A stretch of 37,669 nucleotides of DNA. It comes from an uncultured Pirellulaceae bacterium (GTDB lineage: Bacteria > Planctomycetota > Planctomycetia > Pirellulales > Pirellulaceae). The notes under the pieces were generated by a model that was not told where the DNA came from, made no database searches, and was given only the letters and a program-made list of their open reading frames with translations. Shown piece by piece: positions 8,451 to 17,800 of the stretch. Each line of letters begins with the position of its first letter. The stretch's first letter is position 1. Location of the stretch: contig CALKNI010000010.1 of assembly GCA_938091115.1 (NCBI GenBank), positions 1-37,669 on the forward strand. The letters are read 5' to 3'. The position numbers and the translations under genes are program-made.

Positions 8451-10175
8451 TCACTTTATCAATTCCTGCTTTGGCAATTCTGCCTGATGGCTTTGGTTGA
8501 TCTTCGCTATCTCAATCGGCGCTGAACCAATTGAAAAATGATCGGCCGTCTGCAACATTCCGCGAACAATGCAATCTCCACGAATCTCAGCAGGAATCGG
8601 AAGCGTCGCCTTAAATGGCCCGGCTCCTACCGAAATCGTTTTGGTAACCCAAACTAGATCATGTGTCTTTTCATAGGTTCGTTGATATTCGCTTAACGAT
8701 TCATTGCTCGGATCGTAATTCGCCCGGCGACGAGGCCGCTCTCGAAATCGATCACGGGGATAGGCTAATTCAATCATTAAATCCCCCGCTTGCTGAGAAA
8801 CTCCAGACACCTGAATTTGATTTCCAATGACCGGGACGTGCTTCACTTGCAGTTCCAATCGATCTGGGCGCTTCAGGCGAAGCAACGGATCACCAATTAG
8901 TTGGATCAGTTGAGCATGCTCCAAACGTTCGAGATCTAAAAGCTGCGGAGCGGGACTAAACACTTGCCCCATCCCCTCGATCATCTCACGATATTTAGGA
9001 TTATTCGCACTCCCTTTTACCATCCGCTGCTTTGAGAGCAGGGTCAGTTCACCAAGTGTTTCAACTTCACCATGGAAATATTCGTGAACCATTTCCAAAG
9101 ACAACAAACTCATCGCATAAGGCATGGTGACTCGACTGCCACAGATCGCAGCAATTGGCCCTCCGTCCTGCCGCAGCATCGTTTCAGCAAGGCAATCAAC
9201 GGGATGGTCCATCGCTCCTGTATAGCAGGCCAAAAACAGGGCGATTGGACTACCCTCAATACAATTGAGCTTCTGAACCGTCTGATTGTCGAGGATTAAA
9301 TGGCTGCGATCAGGCATCCGCACACGATCAAGTGCTGTTCGACTTCCATGGCCAATGTAAATCCAAAACAAACAGCCTTCATTGAATCTCGATATTGCAA
9401 CCTCAGAAAATCTTCGTGGATCTGGACAAAATGGACTGCACCAACTGCCGTAAGTCATGCTTGTTTCGTATTCGCTGGGCACCAAATCAGTAATAATTGT
9501 TTTTGTCGTTTGTTCGATAAGGCCATCGATCATTGAGCCAAATCCGCCAACGCCCGCGATAAAATTAATTCGCCGTTGCCACTGTTGTTTGCGAGATGGA
9601 CTTTCGTATTTGATAATTCGTTCAATGTAATTATCAATCTCAGCCACTGTATCTAGTGGAATGCGACCGATCGAGAGATCTGGCAAACCATCCGAATTCA
9701 AATCTGCATACGGATTGTCAGTGGCAATTTCGGGATCTGAACCAAAAAGAACATTGACCCTCGCTTTCACGAAATCGGTTGGCACATTCAAATGGTTCCG
9801 ATCGCCAACATCTCCAACGATTAAAACGTGTCTTAAGGAGCCTGATTTCGCAAACCAGCGGATCGTCTGCTTAAGCTCCTTAACCCCTAGCGGAGGCGCC
9901 ACCATTTTTATGACATGGCCTTGCCGTTCTCGGTAGTCACACCATTTGAGCATCGTCCGTTGAAATGCAGCGGGGCAGACAACTAAAGTATCCGGGCTTG
10001 TTGTGGGAAAATCGCGAGCTTCCACATAGGACGAGAAGCCCAAAATCGCAGTAATCACAATTACAAACAAGCAACCGGGAATTCGCAACATCGCAACTCC
10101 GTTGTTGGAAAGGAAATTATATCGGCGTCTCAACCAAAGCGAGTTTGAAAGAAACAACGATTGAAAGCAAGACAT
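8451..10175 (-). CDS. Exported C25 (gingipain-type) cysteine peptidase
   Basis: 574 residues from the first ATG. The likelier start is the ATG at 10091 (residue 29), because a signal peptide begins exactly there (MLRIPGCLFVIVITAILGFSS, cleavage near VEA), giving 546 residues. The catalytic pair of clan CD family C25 is visible: His276 in WIYIGHGSRT and Cys317 in LFLACYTGAMD (numbered from the long start). The family's Asp-rich and GR loop is also present (ADLNSDGLPDLSIGRIP). A beta-sandwich-like C-terminal domain follows (about 440-560), as in gingipains. It is predicted to be secreted or periplasmic. It lies downstream of a TPR-CHAT gene on the same strand; CHAT also belongs to clan CD. Specificity is unknown. 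Confidence 0.88.
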   Translation of the reverse strand: MSCFQSLFLSNSLWLRRRYNFLSNNGVAMLRIPGCLFVIVITAILGFSSYVEARDFPTTSPDTLVVCPAAFQRTMLKWCDYRERQGHVIKMVAPPLGVKELKQTIRWFAKSGSLRHVLIVGDVGDRNHLNVPTDFVKARVNVLFGSDPEIATDNPYADLNSDGLPDLSIGRIPLDTVAEIDNYIERIIKYESPSRKQQWQRRINFIAGVGGFGSMIDGLIEQTTKTIITDLVPSEYETSMTYGSWCSPFCPDPRRFSEVAISRFNEGCLFWIYIGHGSRTALDRVRMPDRSHLILDNQTVQKLNCIEGSPIALFLACYTGAMDHPVDCLAETMLRQDGGPIAAICGSRVTMPYAMSLLSLEMVHEYFHGEVETLGELTLLSKQRMVKGSANNPKYREMIEGMGQVFSPAPQLLDLERLEHAQLIQLIGDPLLRLKRPDRLELQVKHVPVIGNQIQVSGVSQQAGDLMIELAYPRDRFRERPRRRANYDPSNESLSEYQRTYEKTHDLVWVTKTISVGAGPFKATLPIPAEIRGDCIVRGMLQTADHFSIGSAPIEIAKINQSHQAELPKQELIK

Positions 10176-10352
10176 ATCTTGCGGAGTTTCGAAAGGCAGA
10201 GGAATGCCGCCGAATAACGACCAGCAATGTTCGGAAAGCCGCCCAAACCGTGAGAAACCTGTCGCTAAACTAAGCGCACCCTCTTAAATCGTTCAAAAAA
10301 AACAGACAGAAACATGTTCTATCAAATCGAGCCAGTCTCCGGGTGTAGCACT

Positions 10353-13300
10353 TTACTTGCCTTCAAGCAGATTCCCAGCAGGCTGATCGGGTTCGATTTT
10401 TGCATTTCCATCTTCATCGGCTGCAGGCTGAACTCCGCCTTCGATTGGCTCTTCCTCCCCTTTCAGTGGAGCTTCGGGTTCCTTTGCAGGCGGACGATTA
10501 TCGGGAATCCCAAACAACATGGGACCAGCCCAAAAGAAAGGGTGCTGTGCATTAAGAACTGGATCCGTTTTTTTCATTCGCAACCGAGGTTCATTCTCGT
10601 AGTCTAAAACCGTTTCTCGGGTTTCCTGCCGGCTCTCCTTGATCGCTGTTTCCAGCCCCGACGATTCCTGCTTGGCAGCATATTTTCCAGTCAGGGTTAA
10701 ACTCGTTTTGCCTCCAGTTGCCCAACGACTAATCAGAGCTGTTCGAGTCCCGGAAGCCATCAATCCTATGGAGGTCAAAAACAAATCATTTCCATTCAAC
10801 TTGCCTCGCAATCCCGCGCCGCCATCAGAGTGAAAGCCAGGCAAAATCACATGTTCAGGCCCAGCCCAGGGAAGCGCCATCCAAGCTTCGATGGTAACGC
10901 CCGCTTTTCCCTGGTCAATTTGCATTGGGCTCATCGCGAGGGGAGCATTTTTCGTTGACTTGATTTCACTCCAGATCAAAAGTTGATCGAATAATGAAGC
11001 GAGGTAATTTGATGGCACTCGAATAGGCCTATCATACTGAATCGCGTCTGGAATTTCTTTACGCAGCGCTTCGAATTCATTTTTGGAAAGCTCTGCTTCC
11101 CCGCGTTGATTCATCCTTGCCGTGACTACGGCAGAACGTTCAATCGGCCGTGCCGAACGTTGAGGGCCGAAAGCTAGGAACAGAGTGGGAGAATACCTAA
11201 CATTGACAATATCACTTAAGTATTTTTCATCATCCCCTTCGCCAATTGAAAAAATCTCAAACGGCAAGTACCAGAGAACACCATCGGGCACCACGACAAG
11301 CTCTTTTACGTCGCCCCAGTTCGCATCGCTCTTATCTCCAAACAACTTATTCTTCAAATCACGGGCCGAATCTTTCCACTCTTCATCTTGAAGGTTTTTA
11401 AGATCTAGTGCGGCTTCCATCAGCCCCGCATCTTTTAGCAATTTGGCAACACCTCGAAGTACCATTCGACCGTCACTTAACCCTACATACTTGATTGCTT
11501 TCGAATTTAGCAAAAAGATGTGGTACCCGCTCGAAGTCGCTAATGAAACCAGCGCAAGTTGATCCGGTCGCAGCAACCGCTGGAATTCTGAGACATTTTT
11601 CTGAGGGGGGAAAACCATCTCTGAAACTTCACGACGCAACGAATAACTCGCAAGTACGGCTTCTTGCGTTTCGGAAATAACCGCCATTTCGTCAAGCAAT
11701 TTTCCCTGCTGAATTCCCTCAGGCGATCCCGGCTCTGGTTTAGTCGGCAAAGCTAATAATTCGGTTCGTATCAAATTAGCCCGATCGTACATCGCTTTAT
11801 ACTTTGGATTAGAATTGAGGAAAGCGGTGCGCTGCTCCCTCGCCGTTTGGCTAAGCGATTCCACTGGAGCGTGAAGCATCCACCGAAATGCCATTAATCG
11901 TCCCCCCAGCGGGAGGTAGGAGAAAAAGCGATGCCGGCGAACTAAATCGCCTACCTCTAGCGCTCGTTGGTGGTTCATTCGGCCAACCACAAGATCAAAC
12001 CAGCGTTCCATTGGCCCCACATGCGAGGAAGCTAAAAACGCCAGAGCCTCCATCGGATCGGTCTTCCAATCCAGATCCGTTGGATCTCTTAGGAGCGCAG
12101 AGTACAGCAATTCACCTTGACGCTGGGTAATACTGCCGGAAACAACTAATTGATCAGCTAAACCAAGCTGATAAAGCCAGCGTGATCCTTTTTGAAAATG
12201 CTTTAACGCTGCCACCAAGGAAGCAGATCCCTTACGAAAGTCCCCCTGCAAGAACTGAATCACCGCAGTCACGTATTTAAGACGCGCACTAACCACAGCA
12301 TTTCCTAGTGAATTCCGAGTACTAATCGGACCATTTGCCTCGCGTAGTACCACTGCCGCAGAGCGGGCGTCGCCCGCTTCAGCAAAACAATCAGCAAGTT
12401 TTACAATTAACGAAGCCTGCATCAGCCTTGCCTTATTAAATGCAGCCCACTTAATGGCATTTTGAAGCGGCGCGTAGGCTGATTTAACTGTCATCAAATG
12501 AATTGTTGCGCCGTAGTTCAGGGACTCTTCGACCAAATCATACTGCCCAAAAATTCCAGCCGAACAACTCGCCTCCAAGGCAAGGTCACCAGCCACGGAG
12601 TAGTTCTCCGTTACTGACGCAATTTGTGCCATCTCCAATAACGCAACAGGAGTTAGTGAATGATCCATTCCATTCAACTGAAGCGATGTATTAAGCGTTC
12701 GCGCGGCACTCTCCCACTCCTCCATCGACGCTTGAGCAATCCCCAACAGAACACCGTTATAAGCACCCATGACCGAACCGTTCCCAGCCCCGGCAACGGA
12801 AAGCCCATTAATCAATTGATTCGTAAAGGGATCGTATTTTGAAATTGCACCTTTGATGAACCTTCGACGATGTAAACAAAGCGCGGTACACCGCATAATC
12901 TCTGCCACATCGACTTTATAAATCTCGGCATTGTCAACAACACCCCCATCTGAGAAAGCGCGTTCAGAATCTAAACGACCAAACAACATCGAAAACGCAT
13001 TAGGCACTCTCGCAATTGATGTTCTTCGTTTAGGCTGACACCAATTTATCTTTGCTTGAACGAACGCATTGTTATTGGCAGGAATTACCTGGGGGATTTG
13101 CAAACGCGATTGCCAACCTTCGGCTTGATAGGACAAATATAGCCGCAGCGCTTGCTCATAGTTGTTCACGGCCGCTGCATAATCGCCCATATGAAAATTA
13201 CACTCACCCATCATCGTGAGGTAACAAACCGAGTCTAGAAATCGACGCGTTCCAAACTTGTAGGCAGAGTTGTAACCACGGCTAAATCGCTTATAGGCAT

Positions 13301-13523
13301 CCTGATAATCGGCAGCAAAATACTCTGCGTTATTGGCAAAATTTATATAGTAATCCGCTTTGGGAAGACGCCCAGTTTGGCCAACAACGGGTGAACTCCA
13401 ACTGAACATACCAATTGCCAAAAGGACAAACCACACGATCGGTGTCTGACATGAGCGTAAGTAATCCCACGAACTGCCGCGAAACCCCACAGCTTGCTCT
13501 GTTAACTGCTTCGATTGCATCAT
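10353..13523 (-). CDS. Exported TPR-CHAT protein with degenerate active site
   Basis: 1056 residues. An N-terminal hydrophobic segment (about 28-50, IVWFVLLAIGMFSW) predicts export. Residues about 55-480 are helical and TPR-like (for example MGDYAAAVNNYEQALRLYL). A CHAT domain occupies about 650-1010: its core strands (LALVSLATSSGYHIFLL, ELVVVPDGVLWYLPFEIF) and terminal motif (AQHPFFWAGPMLFG) are clear. At the position of the usual HxATHG the sequence is LLIWSEIKS (Trp851). At the position of the usual SACETG it is ILPGFHSDGG (Phe897), so both catalytic residues appear lost. The acidic, Pro-rich tail is low complexity. Upstream of the C25 peptidase gene on the same strand (178 bases). Probably a non-catalytic binding or regulatory relative; that is inference. 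Confidence 0.87.
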   Translation of the reverse strand: MMQSKQLTEQAVGFRGSSWDYLRSCQTPIVWFVLLAIGMFSWSSPVVGQTGRLPKADYYINFANNAEYFAADYQDAYKRFSRGYNSAYKFGTRRFLDSVCYLTMMGECNFHMGDYAAAVNNYEQALRLYLSYQAEGWQSRLQIPQVIPANNNAFVQAKINWCQPKRRTSIARVPNAFSMLFGRLDSERAFSDGGVVDNAEIYKVDVAEIMRCTALCLHRRRFIKGAISKYDPFTNQLINGLSVAGAGNGSVMGAYNGVLLGIAQASMEEWESAARTLNTSLQLNGMDHSLTPVALLEMAQIASVTENYSVAGDLALEASCSAGIFGQYDLVEESLNYGATIHLMTVKSAYAPLQNAIKWAAFNKARLMQASLIVKLADCFAEAGDARSAAVVLREANGPISTRNSLGNAVVSARLKYVTAVIQFLQGDFRKGSASLVAALKHFQKGSRWLYQLGLADQLVVSGSITQRQGELLYSALLRDPTDLDWKTDPMEALAFLASSHVGPMERWFDLVVGRMNHQRALEVGDLVRRHRFFSYLPLGGRLMAFRWMLHAPVESLSQTAREQRTAFLNSNPKYKAMYDRANLIRTELLALPTKPEPGSPEGIQQGKLLDEMAVISETQEAVLASYSLRREVSEMVFPPQKNVSEFQRLLRPDQLALVSLATSSGYHIFLLNSKAIKYVGLSDGRMVLRGVAKLLKDAGLMEAALDLKNLQDEEWKDSARDLKNKLFGDKSDANWGDVKELVVVPDGVLWYLPFEIFSIGEGDDEKYLSDIVNVRYSPTLFLAFGPQRSARPIERSAVVTARMNQRGEAELSKNEFEALRKEIPDAIQYDRPIRVPSNYLASLFDQLLIWSEIKSTKNAPLAMSPMQIDQGKAGVTIEAWMALPWAGPEHVILPGFHSDGGAGLRGKLNGNDLFLTSIGLMASGTRTALISRWATGGKTSLTLTGKYAAKQESSGLETAIKESRQETRETVLDYENEPRLRMKKTDPVLNAQHPFFWAGPMLFGIPDNRPPAKEPEAPLKGEEEPIEGGVQPAADEDGNAKIEPDQPAGNLLEGK

Positions 13524-13971
13524 GAATTACTCCAAAGGAAAAACGCAATGGGTCACTTATCAACGCACCGGACGTAACGACTCTGCAAGCGAATGACGCC
13601 AGCCATCAGGATAGGCTTGCATACGACAACCCTCTAGTCTTTTTCGAACCTCTGACGGTTTTAGATAACTCTGATTCCAAAAAACTGCTATCACAATTTC
13701 GAGATGCGAGCCCAATCTTAGGCCCCCTTGATCAGCGATGAAGGTAACTTAAAGTCAATCCCATCTTAGCAGTTCGCCTAACCAGCCACAAAATATTAAA
13801 CAGGGCAATCTAGGAAGCAAGTGTCCACCAAACCTCAACGGTTGTAATGATTTTTCTAGATTTGTTCCAAAGTCTACCACCTGTCGAGACGATAGAGTTT
13901 GTAACGGTTATCCCGCGGATGTGATGCTGTGATATGAAACCGCGGCACCGAAATATGGAGTTTTCCAACAG
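13524..13971. other. Divergent intergenic region (promoters of CHAT and lipoprotein genes)
   Basis: 448 bases without a convincing gene between two divergently read genes. It must hold both promoters, but no clear -35/-10 pair stood out. Two CCGCGG hexamers at 13913-13918 and 13940-13945 flank a TGTGAT repeat just ahead of the lipoprotein start and could pair as a 6-bp stem around a 21-base loop. Confidence 0.5.
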
Positions 13972-14202
13972 ATGTATTCTCGAATGAAATCAAGAGCTCT
14001 CAGTTTACTATTATGCGGCGCCGCGATTATCTCGGCCGTTGCTTCCACCGGTTGCCAAATGAGCATCGCCGGTCAAACGCTGCCAAGTGCGTATTTCCTC
14101 CGGGATGACGTACAGTATTTCGCGAAAGGTCCAGAGTTTAAACTCTCGCGAGAAGCTGCAGCGTTAAAAGAGGCGAGAGCAAACGAAAATCGAAACCGGT
14201 AA
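13972..14202 (+). CDS. Small conserved planctomycete lipoprotein
   Basis: 76 residues. The N-terminus is a lipoprotein-type signal peptide (basic MYSRMKSRA, hydrophobic LSLLLCGAAIISAVA, then STGC with Cys28 as the probable lipidated residue; the -3 position is Ser rather than Leu, so the lipobox is imperfect). The mature part carries GQTLPSAYFLRDDVQYF and GPEFKLSREAAALK, which I recall as a pattern conserved in short planctomycete proteins. A GGAG sequence sits 11 bases before the ATG at 13972; a second in-frame ATG at 13984 is an alternative. A terminator hairpin follows at 14263-14300. The gene stands alone. Function unknown. Confidence 0.75.
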   Translation: MYSRMKSRALSLLLCGAAIISAVASTGCQMSIAGQTLPSAYFLRDDVQYFAKGPEFKLSREAAALKEARANENRNR

Positions 14203-14262
14203 ATAGGCCAAAGCCAGATCTTCTGGCTACCGATAGGTCTAGCGAAGCGTTCACATCGCAGC

Positions 14263-14300
14263 AGCCCGTCTTCATGAGCAATCAGTTGGCGGGTTTTTTA
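14263..14300 (+). terminator. Rho-independent terminator of the lipoprotein gene
   Basis: The arms AGCCCGTC (14263-14270) and GGCGGGTT (14288-14295) pair over 8 positions, including two G-U pairs, around a 17-base loop, followed directly by a run of T to 14299. It lies 60 bases after the lipoprotein stop codon, on the correct strand. Confidence 0.7.
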
Positions 14301-14353
14301 TTAACTGCAATCCCCATGTATCGTTTTCAAACCGGCAACCACTTTTTCCCAAC

Positions 14354-14383
14354 CGTACCGCTCAGCTGCGCGGTACGATTTTT
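14354..14383 (+). terminator. Possible second terminator hairpin
   Basis: A perfect 8-bp stem, CGTACCGC (14354-14361) with GCGGTACG (14370-14377), has an 8-base loop and is followed by ATTTTT. The shape is that of an intrinsic terminator on the plus strand and may back up the one at 14263. The same bases could instead be the remains of minus-strand coding sequence, because the opposite strand has a protein-like frame through here. Confidence 0.45.
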
Positions 14384-14453
14384 CATGCGCTTCTCGAAAC
14401 TGAGTTAGAACTCGAATTTGTGTCAGCGTAATTCTTCTCAGAGGATGAGAGGG

Positions 14454-14879
14454 CTACAGTGCCCACAATTGCCAAATAGGTATCCCAAGGATCACCGCAC
14501 CGACTACTGATGCCGTTAAGCTCACTAGGAGCACCGCACCACTGGCGATATCGAGCGCGTTAGCAACGTTGTGATCTGCTTGGTCCGTAATCGCTTTGGC
14601 CAGCGACTCAAGACTACTATTAAAAAGCTCCGCAGCCATGACTGCACCGACACAAAGTACCAGTAAGGAAATCGAGATCGGCGCTAGACCGATCCAGACT
14701 CCCGTTATTAAAACGACCACTGCGATCGGCACATGGATAATAAAACTATTCAGGCTATTTGGCGATTGAGTGCCCTTCAGCCCCAGCCAAAGGCCTCGAA
14801 ACGATATTTTAAACTTTTGAGCCCAACGACGATTCGAATATATATCGCCTGGCGAATTGACATTCCGATCGTTAACCAT
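14454..14879 (-). CDS. Diacylglycerol kinase family membrane protein (DgkA-like)
   Basis: 141 residues. A soluble basic N-terminus (about 1-45, with the amphipathic FKISFRGLWLGLKG typical of the family) precedes three membrane helices. The family signature is seen as AAELFNSSLESLAKAITDQ, followed by ALDIASGAVLLVSL, which matches the ELxNSAxE...KDxxxGAVL pattern of DgkA/UdpK, with Leu in place of the usual Lys before Asp. Members phosphorylate diacylglycerol or undecaprenol in the inner membrane. The ATG (14877-14879) begins 2 bases after the stop of the LptD-like gene, so the two are translationally coupled. That suggests envelope lipid recycling alongside outer-membrane assembly. Substrate not determinable. 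Confidence 0.87.
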   Translation of the reverse strand: MVNDRNVNSPGDIYSNRRWAQKFKISFRGLWLGLKGTQSPNSLNSFIIHVPIAVVVLITGVWIGLAPISISLLVLCVGAVMAAELFNSSLESLAKAITDQADHNVANALDIASGAVLLVSLTASVVGAVILGIPIWQLWAL

Positions 14880-14881
14880 CT

Positions 14882-17800
14882 CTACTCCAACCAGCCAGAA
14901 CTGGCCGGTGGAATCGCTTTTCCACCTGGCCGGAATAATCGAGCACGGCTGCCAAATCGAGGTTCGAAACCGAATCGGAAACTTAAATTATCGCGGCTAA
15001 CATCATAGATTGCCCCAAACTGCCATAAGAACGATTCACCAATGTAAATCAGATTAAGACTTTCTCCAATATTTCCGGTTTCACCAAAATCAATCTGGCT
15101 GCCACCCTTAAAGCCCCATTTTTCACTCATCCGGTAAGTAACCGCCGCAGATAATATATTGCTGCTCAGCGGGCCTTCGATCATTCGATAGCCCAGATAT
15201 AAATTACCAACCTCTGGACGACTGAAATTAGTACCAAAGCTTGCCGTTCTTAAACCCTGAGAAAAGAAGTCAAAATATCCGTCAGAGACGAAAGAAAAAC
15301 GATCTCCAATATGCCAGCGAAAATCATAATCAAACATCCCAAAATCCGCGCCGTTATTATCGCGACTGGCATTAGGAAATAAGATCGCTTGCGTATCGAA
15401 CGTAATCCAATCGACAATCCGCTGTTTTCCAGGCATCCCGCGTTTGGTTTGCCATCTCTGCCGCACTCCAAATTTAATTGCCGATAAATCATCAGCAATT
15501 TCTGAGGAAGCAGCGGTTACATTCCCCTGCATCCCCGAACGCATGGCAAAATACCGCTCATCATATCTGACATCAACAAAATTTTTCCCAATCGGATTGT
15601 TGGACAATCCAAATGCCGTTTTTCCAAACCGACGCCGAAACGCTTCCTGGGAATCGTCATCGAGGTGATCATAAAGCGGCAAATCACTCATGTCTTGCGA
15701 TGAAGCGGAGTAAAACGCGTCCATGTCAAAGCTGACCTTATGAGCCAAACCGTTAACGTTCCACAGGACACTTTGCACCGCCGGATCAACTCGCCAAACG
15801 GGAAGACTGGCACGAATTCCTGTCTGCCCATACCCTCGCAGCGAATCATTGCCTTGAAGATCTTCCTGCCAGTAACTTAGGTCACCCAGTAGATAAGGCA
15901 CTACTTTGACAGGTCCAACCTGGACTGGAAAATCGAGCTCATTGCGGGTGCCAAATTTCATCCCGTCATAGGTTCGAATATCCGTGTCATTTACATTGGT
16001 TTCCCAAGCGAGAAAATTAAAATCTTCTTTCTCGCTGATATCCTCAGGCTCGCTCGCCCGCTTCATTCTTACGTACCCAGCTTGCGAATGACTATGCCAG
16101 ATCGCTCGGTTATTAAACAACGGTTGCCCAAGCACAAAATGCTCTGCGCGAACCCCCGAGGTTTGTGTAAAAAATCCGTTCAATTGAAAATCAACAGTCA
16201 GGTTTTTGGATTGTGTTCCTTCGTTTCGCTCCAACCAAAAACCTGTGGTGTGATCTTTATCCGTATCCCACTCCACCTCGTAATACTGCTCCAGAAAGTT
16301 CCTGTCAGAGATGTAGCCGATCTCAGCGCGAACCACCGTTCCGGTAATTAAATCTTGTCGATGCTGGAACCAAATTCGCCCACGTGGATTTTTTTCAGGA
16401 GGAATATCTCTTCTTTCCAGTCCGAGATTGTCCTCGCCTTGATCGTTGATAAACCAACTTCGGTTCCGTCCCTTTACTTTCCCCCGGTAACCGAAAAAAG
16501 AATCTTTCTCATAGTCCAATTCAGAACCAAAGCCGACACCCCGGTCACTCAGATAATCCAAAATCCCGATCCACTCGCGTGTTCCATTAGCAGGCTTACG
16601 CAGACCAAGGACCTGTTCCATATTCCAGCCCGTCTTGATCTGAAAACCAAAAATCCGGTCATTTCCGATTCCAAATCTATCTAAATAAGGAGTTGAATCG
16701 CCCAGGCTGGACCGGAATCTTGGCCAGGCGAAAACAGGAAGTCCTCCAACGTAAACACGATTTTGCTGAGCGTCGACAACGTACTCATCTTCAACCGAAA
16801 ACAATCCAGTTTGCGGATTCACTGTCTGAAGCATGGTATCCGGATCGACAACCGGTATTTCTTTTCCTGAAAGACCAATTCGCTCCGATTGGATCCAGTA
16901 TTTCGGTACGCCGAGTTGACTGGACGTGAATGCCGAACCAAACGCCTGCAAGTTGTTCTCATCATATTGCTGGACAACATCAGCTTTAAGCCTGATGGTT
17001 CCCTCAAAATCCGGTACCTTGGCCGTCAACTCTGCCTTTAAGATAGTTCCTTGACGTGTCGTTGCATCGTAGAACATACGCTCTGAGTAGATCGTTCGAC
17101 TGCCCTTGGAAAAGATCACATTCCCTTCGAGATAAAACTGATCTCGCTTTGAACCATCCGGCAACAAGGTTTGCCACTGAACCATATTATCAGCAACAAT
17201 ATAGAGTTTCCGATCACGATCCCCTTTAAAAGGCTCAGCTTCAGCAATTAACGGACTATCAATTACAATTCGAATCCCTCCAACAGCCGTCGTAATTCGC
17301 TCGTTTGGGTTCTTGGGATTAGGAGCGCTGCGTGTATTTAAATCGCCGCTCGAGTCCCGACCCGTGATCTGTATGTTTAATTGAGGTGTTTTAATTCCTC
17401 GCGCGGAAGACATATCCTGCAACAATACCGATGGCTTTGGGGAAGTGGAAGGCTCGATTAAAGGGGGTTGAAACTTTGGTTCGACTTGTTGAATTCGACC
17501 GGTTTGCGGTGAGACAACAATTGTCTCTTGGGGAACCATCAATCCAACGCGGCGAACAGATAAATCCAAACCATCTCTCAAAACGGATTGGAATCGATCG
17601 TAGATGACTGGCAAATCATCGAGATCTTGGCTCAATGCGTTTCGGTCAAGATCGACAGTTTTCGTTGTAAAAAACCGGCCCAGCCATAGATCGTCGACAA
17701 TTTGATCTGCCGATTCACCAACAGAATCATGTGCAGGCCCTTTTCGATCGAGTTGAACCACAACATTGCCTTCCAAATAAGCAATGATTTTGTACCCTTT

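Noticed and set aside
10280..10310. A-run (T-run on the minus strand) between the CHAT and C25 genes as a terminator
   Set aside because: A run of T exists on the minus strand, but no stable stem directly precedes it; only a short AGAACATGTT-like palindrome is nearby.
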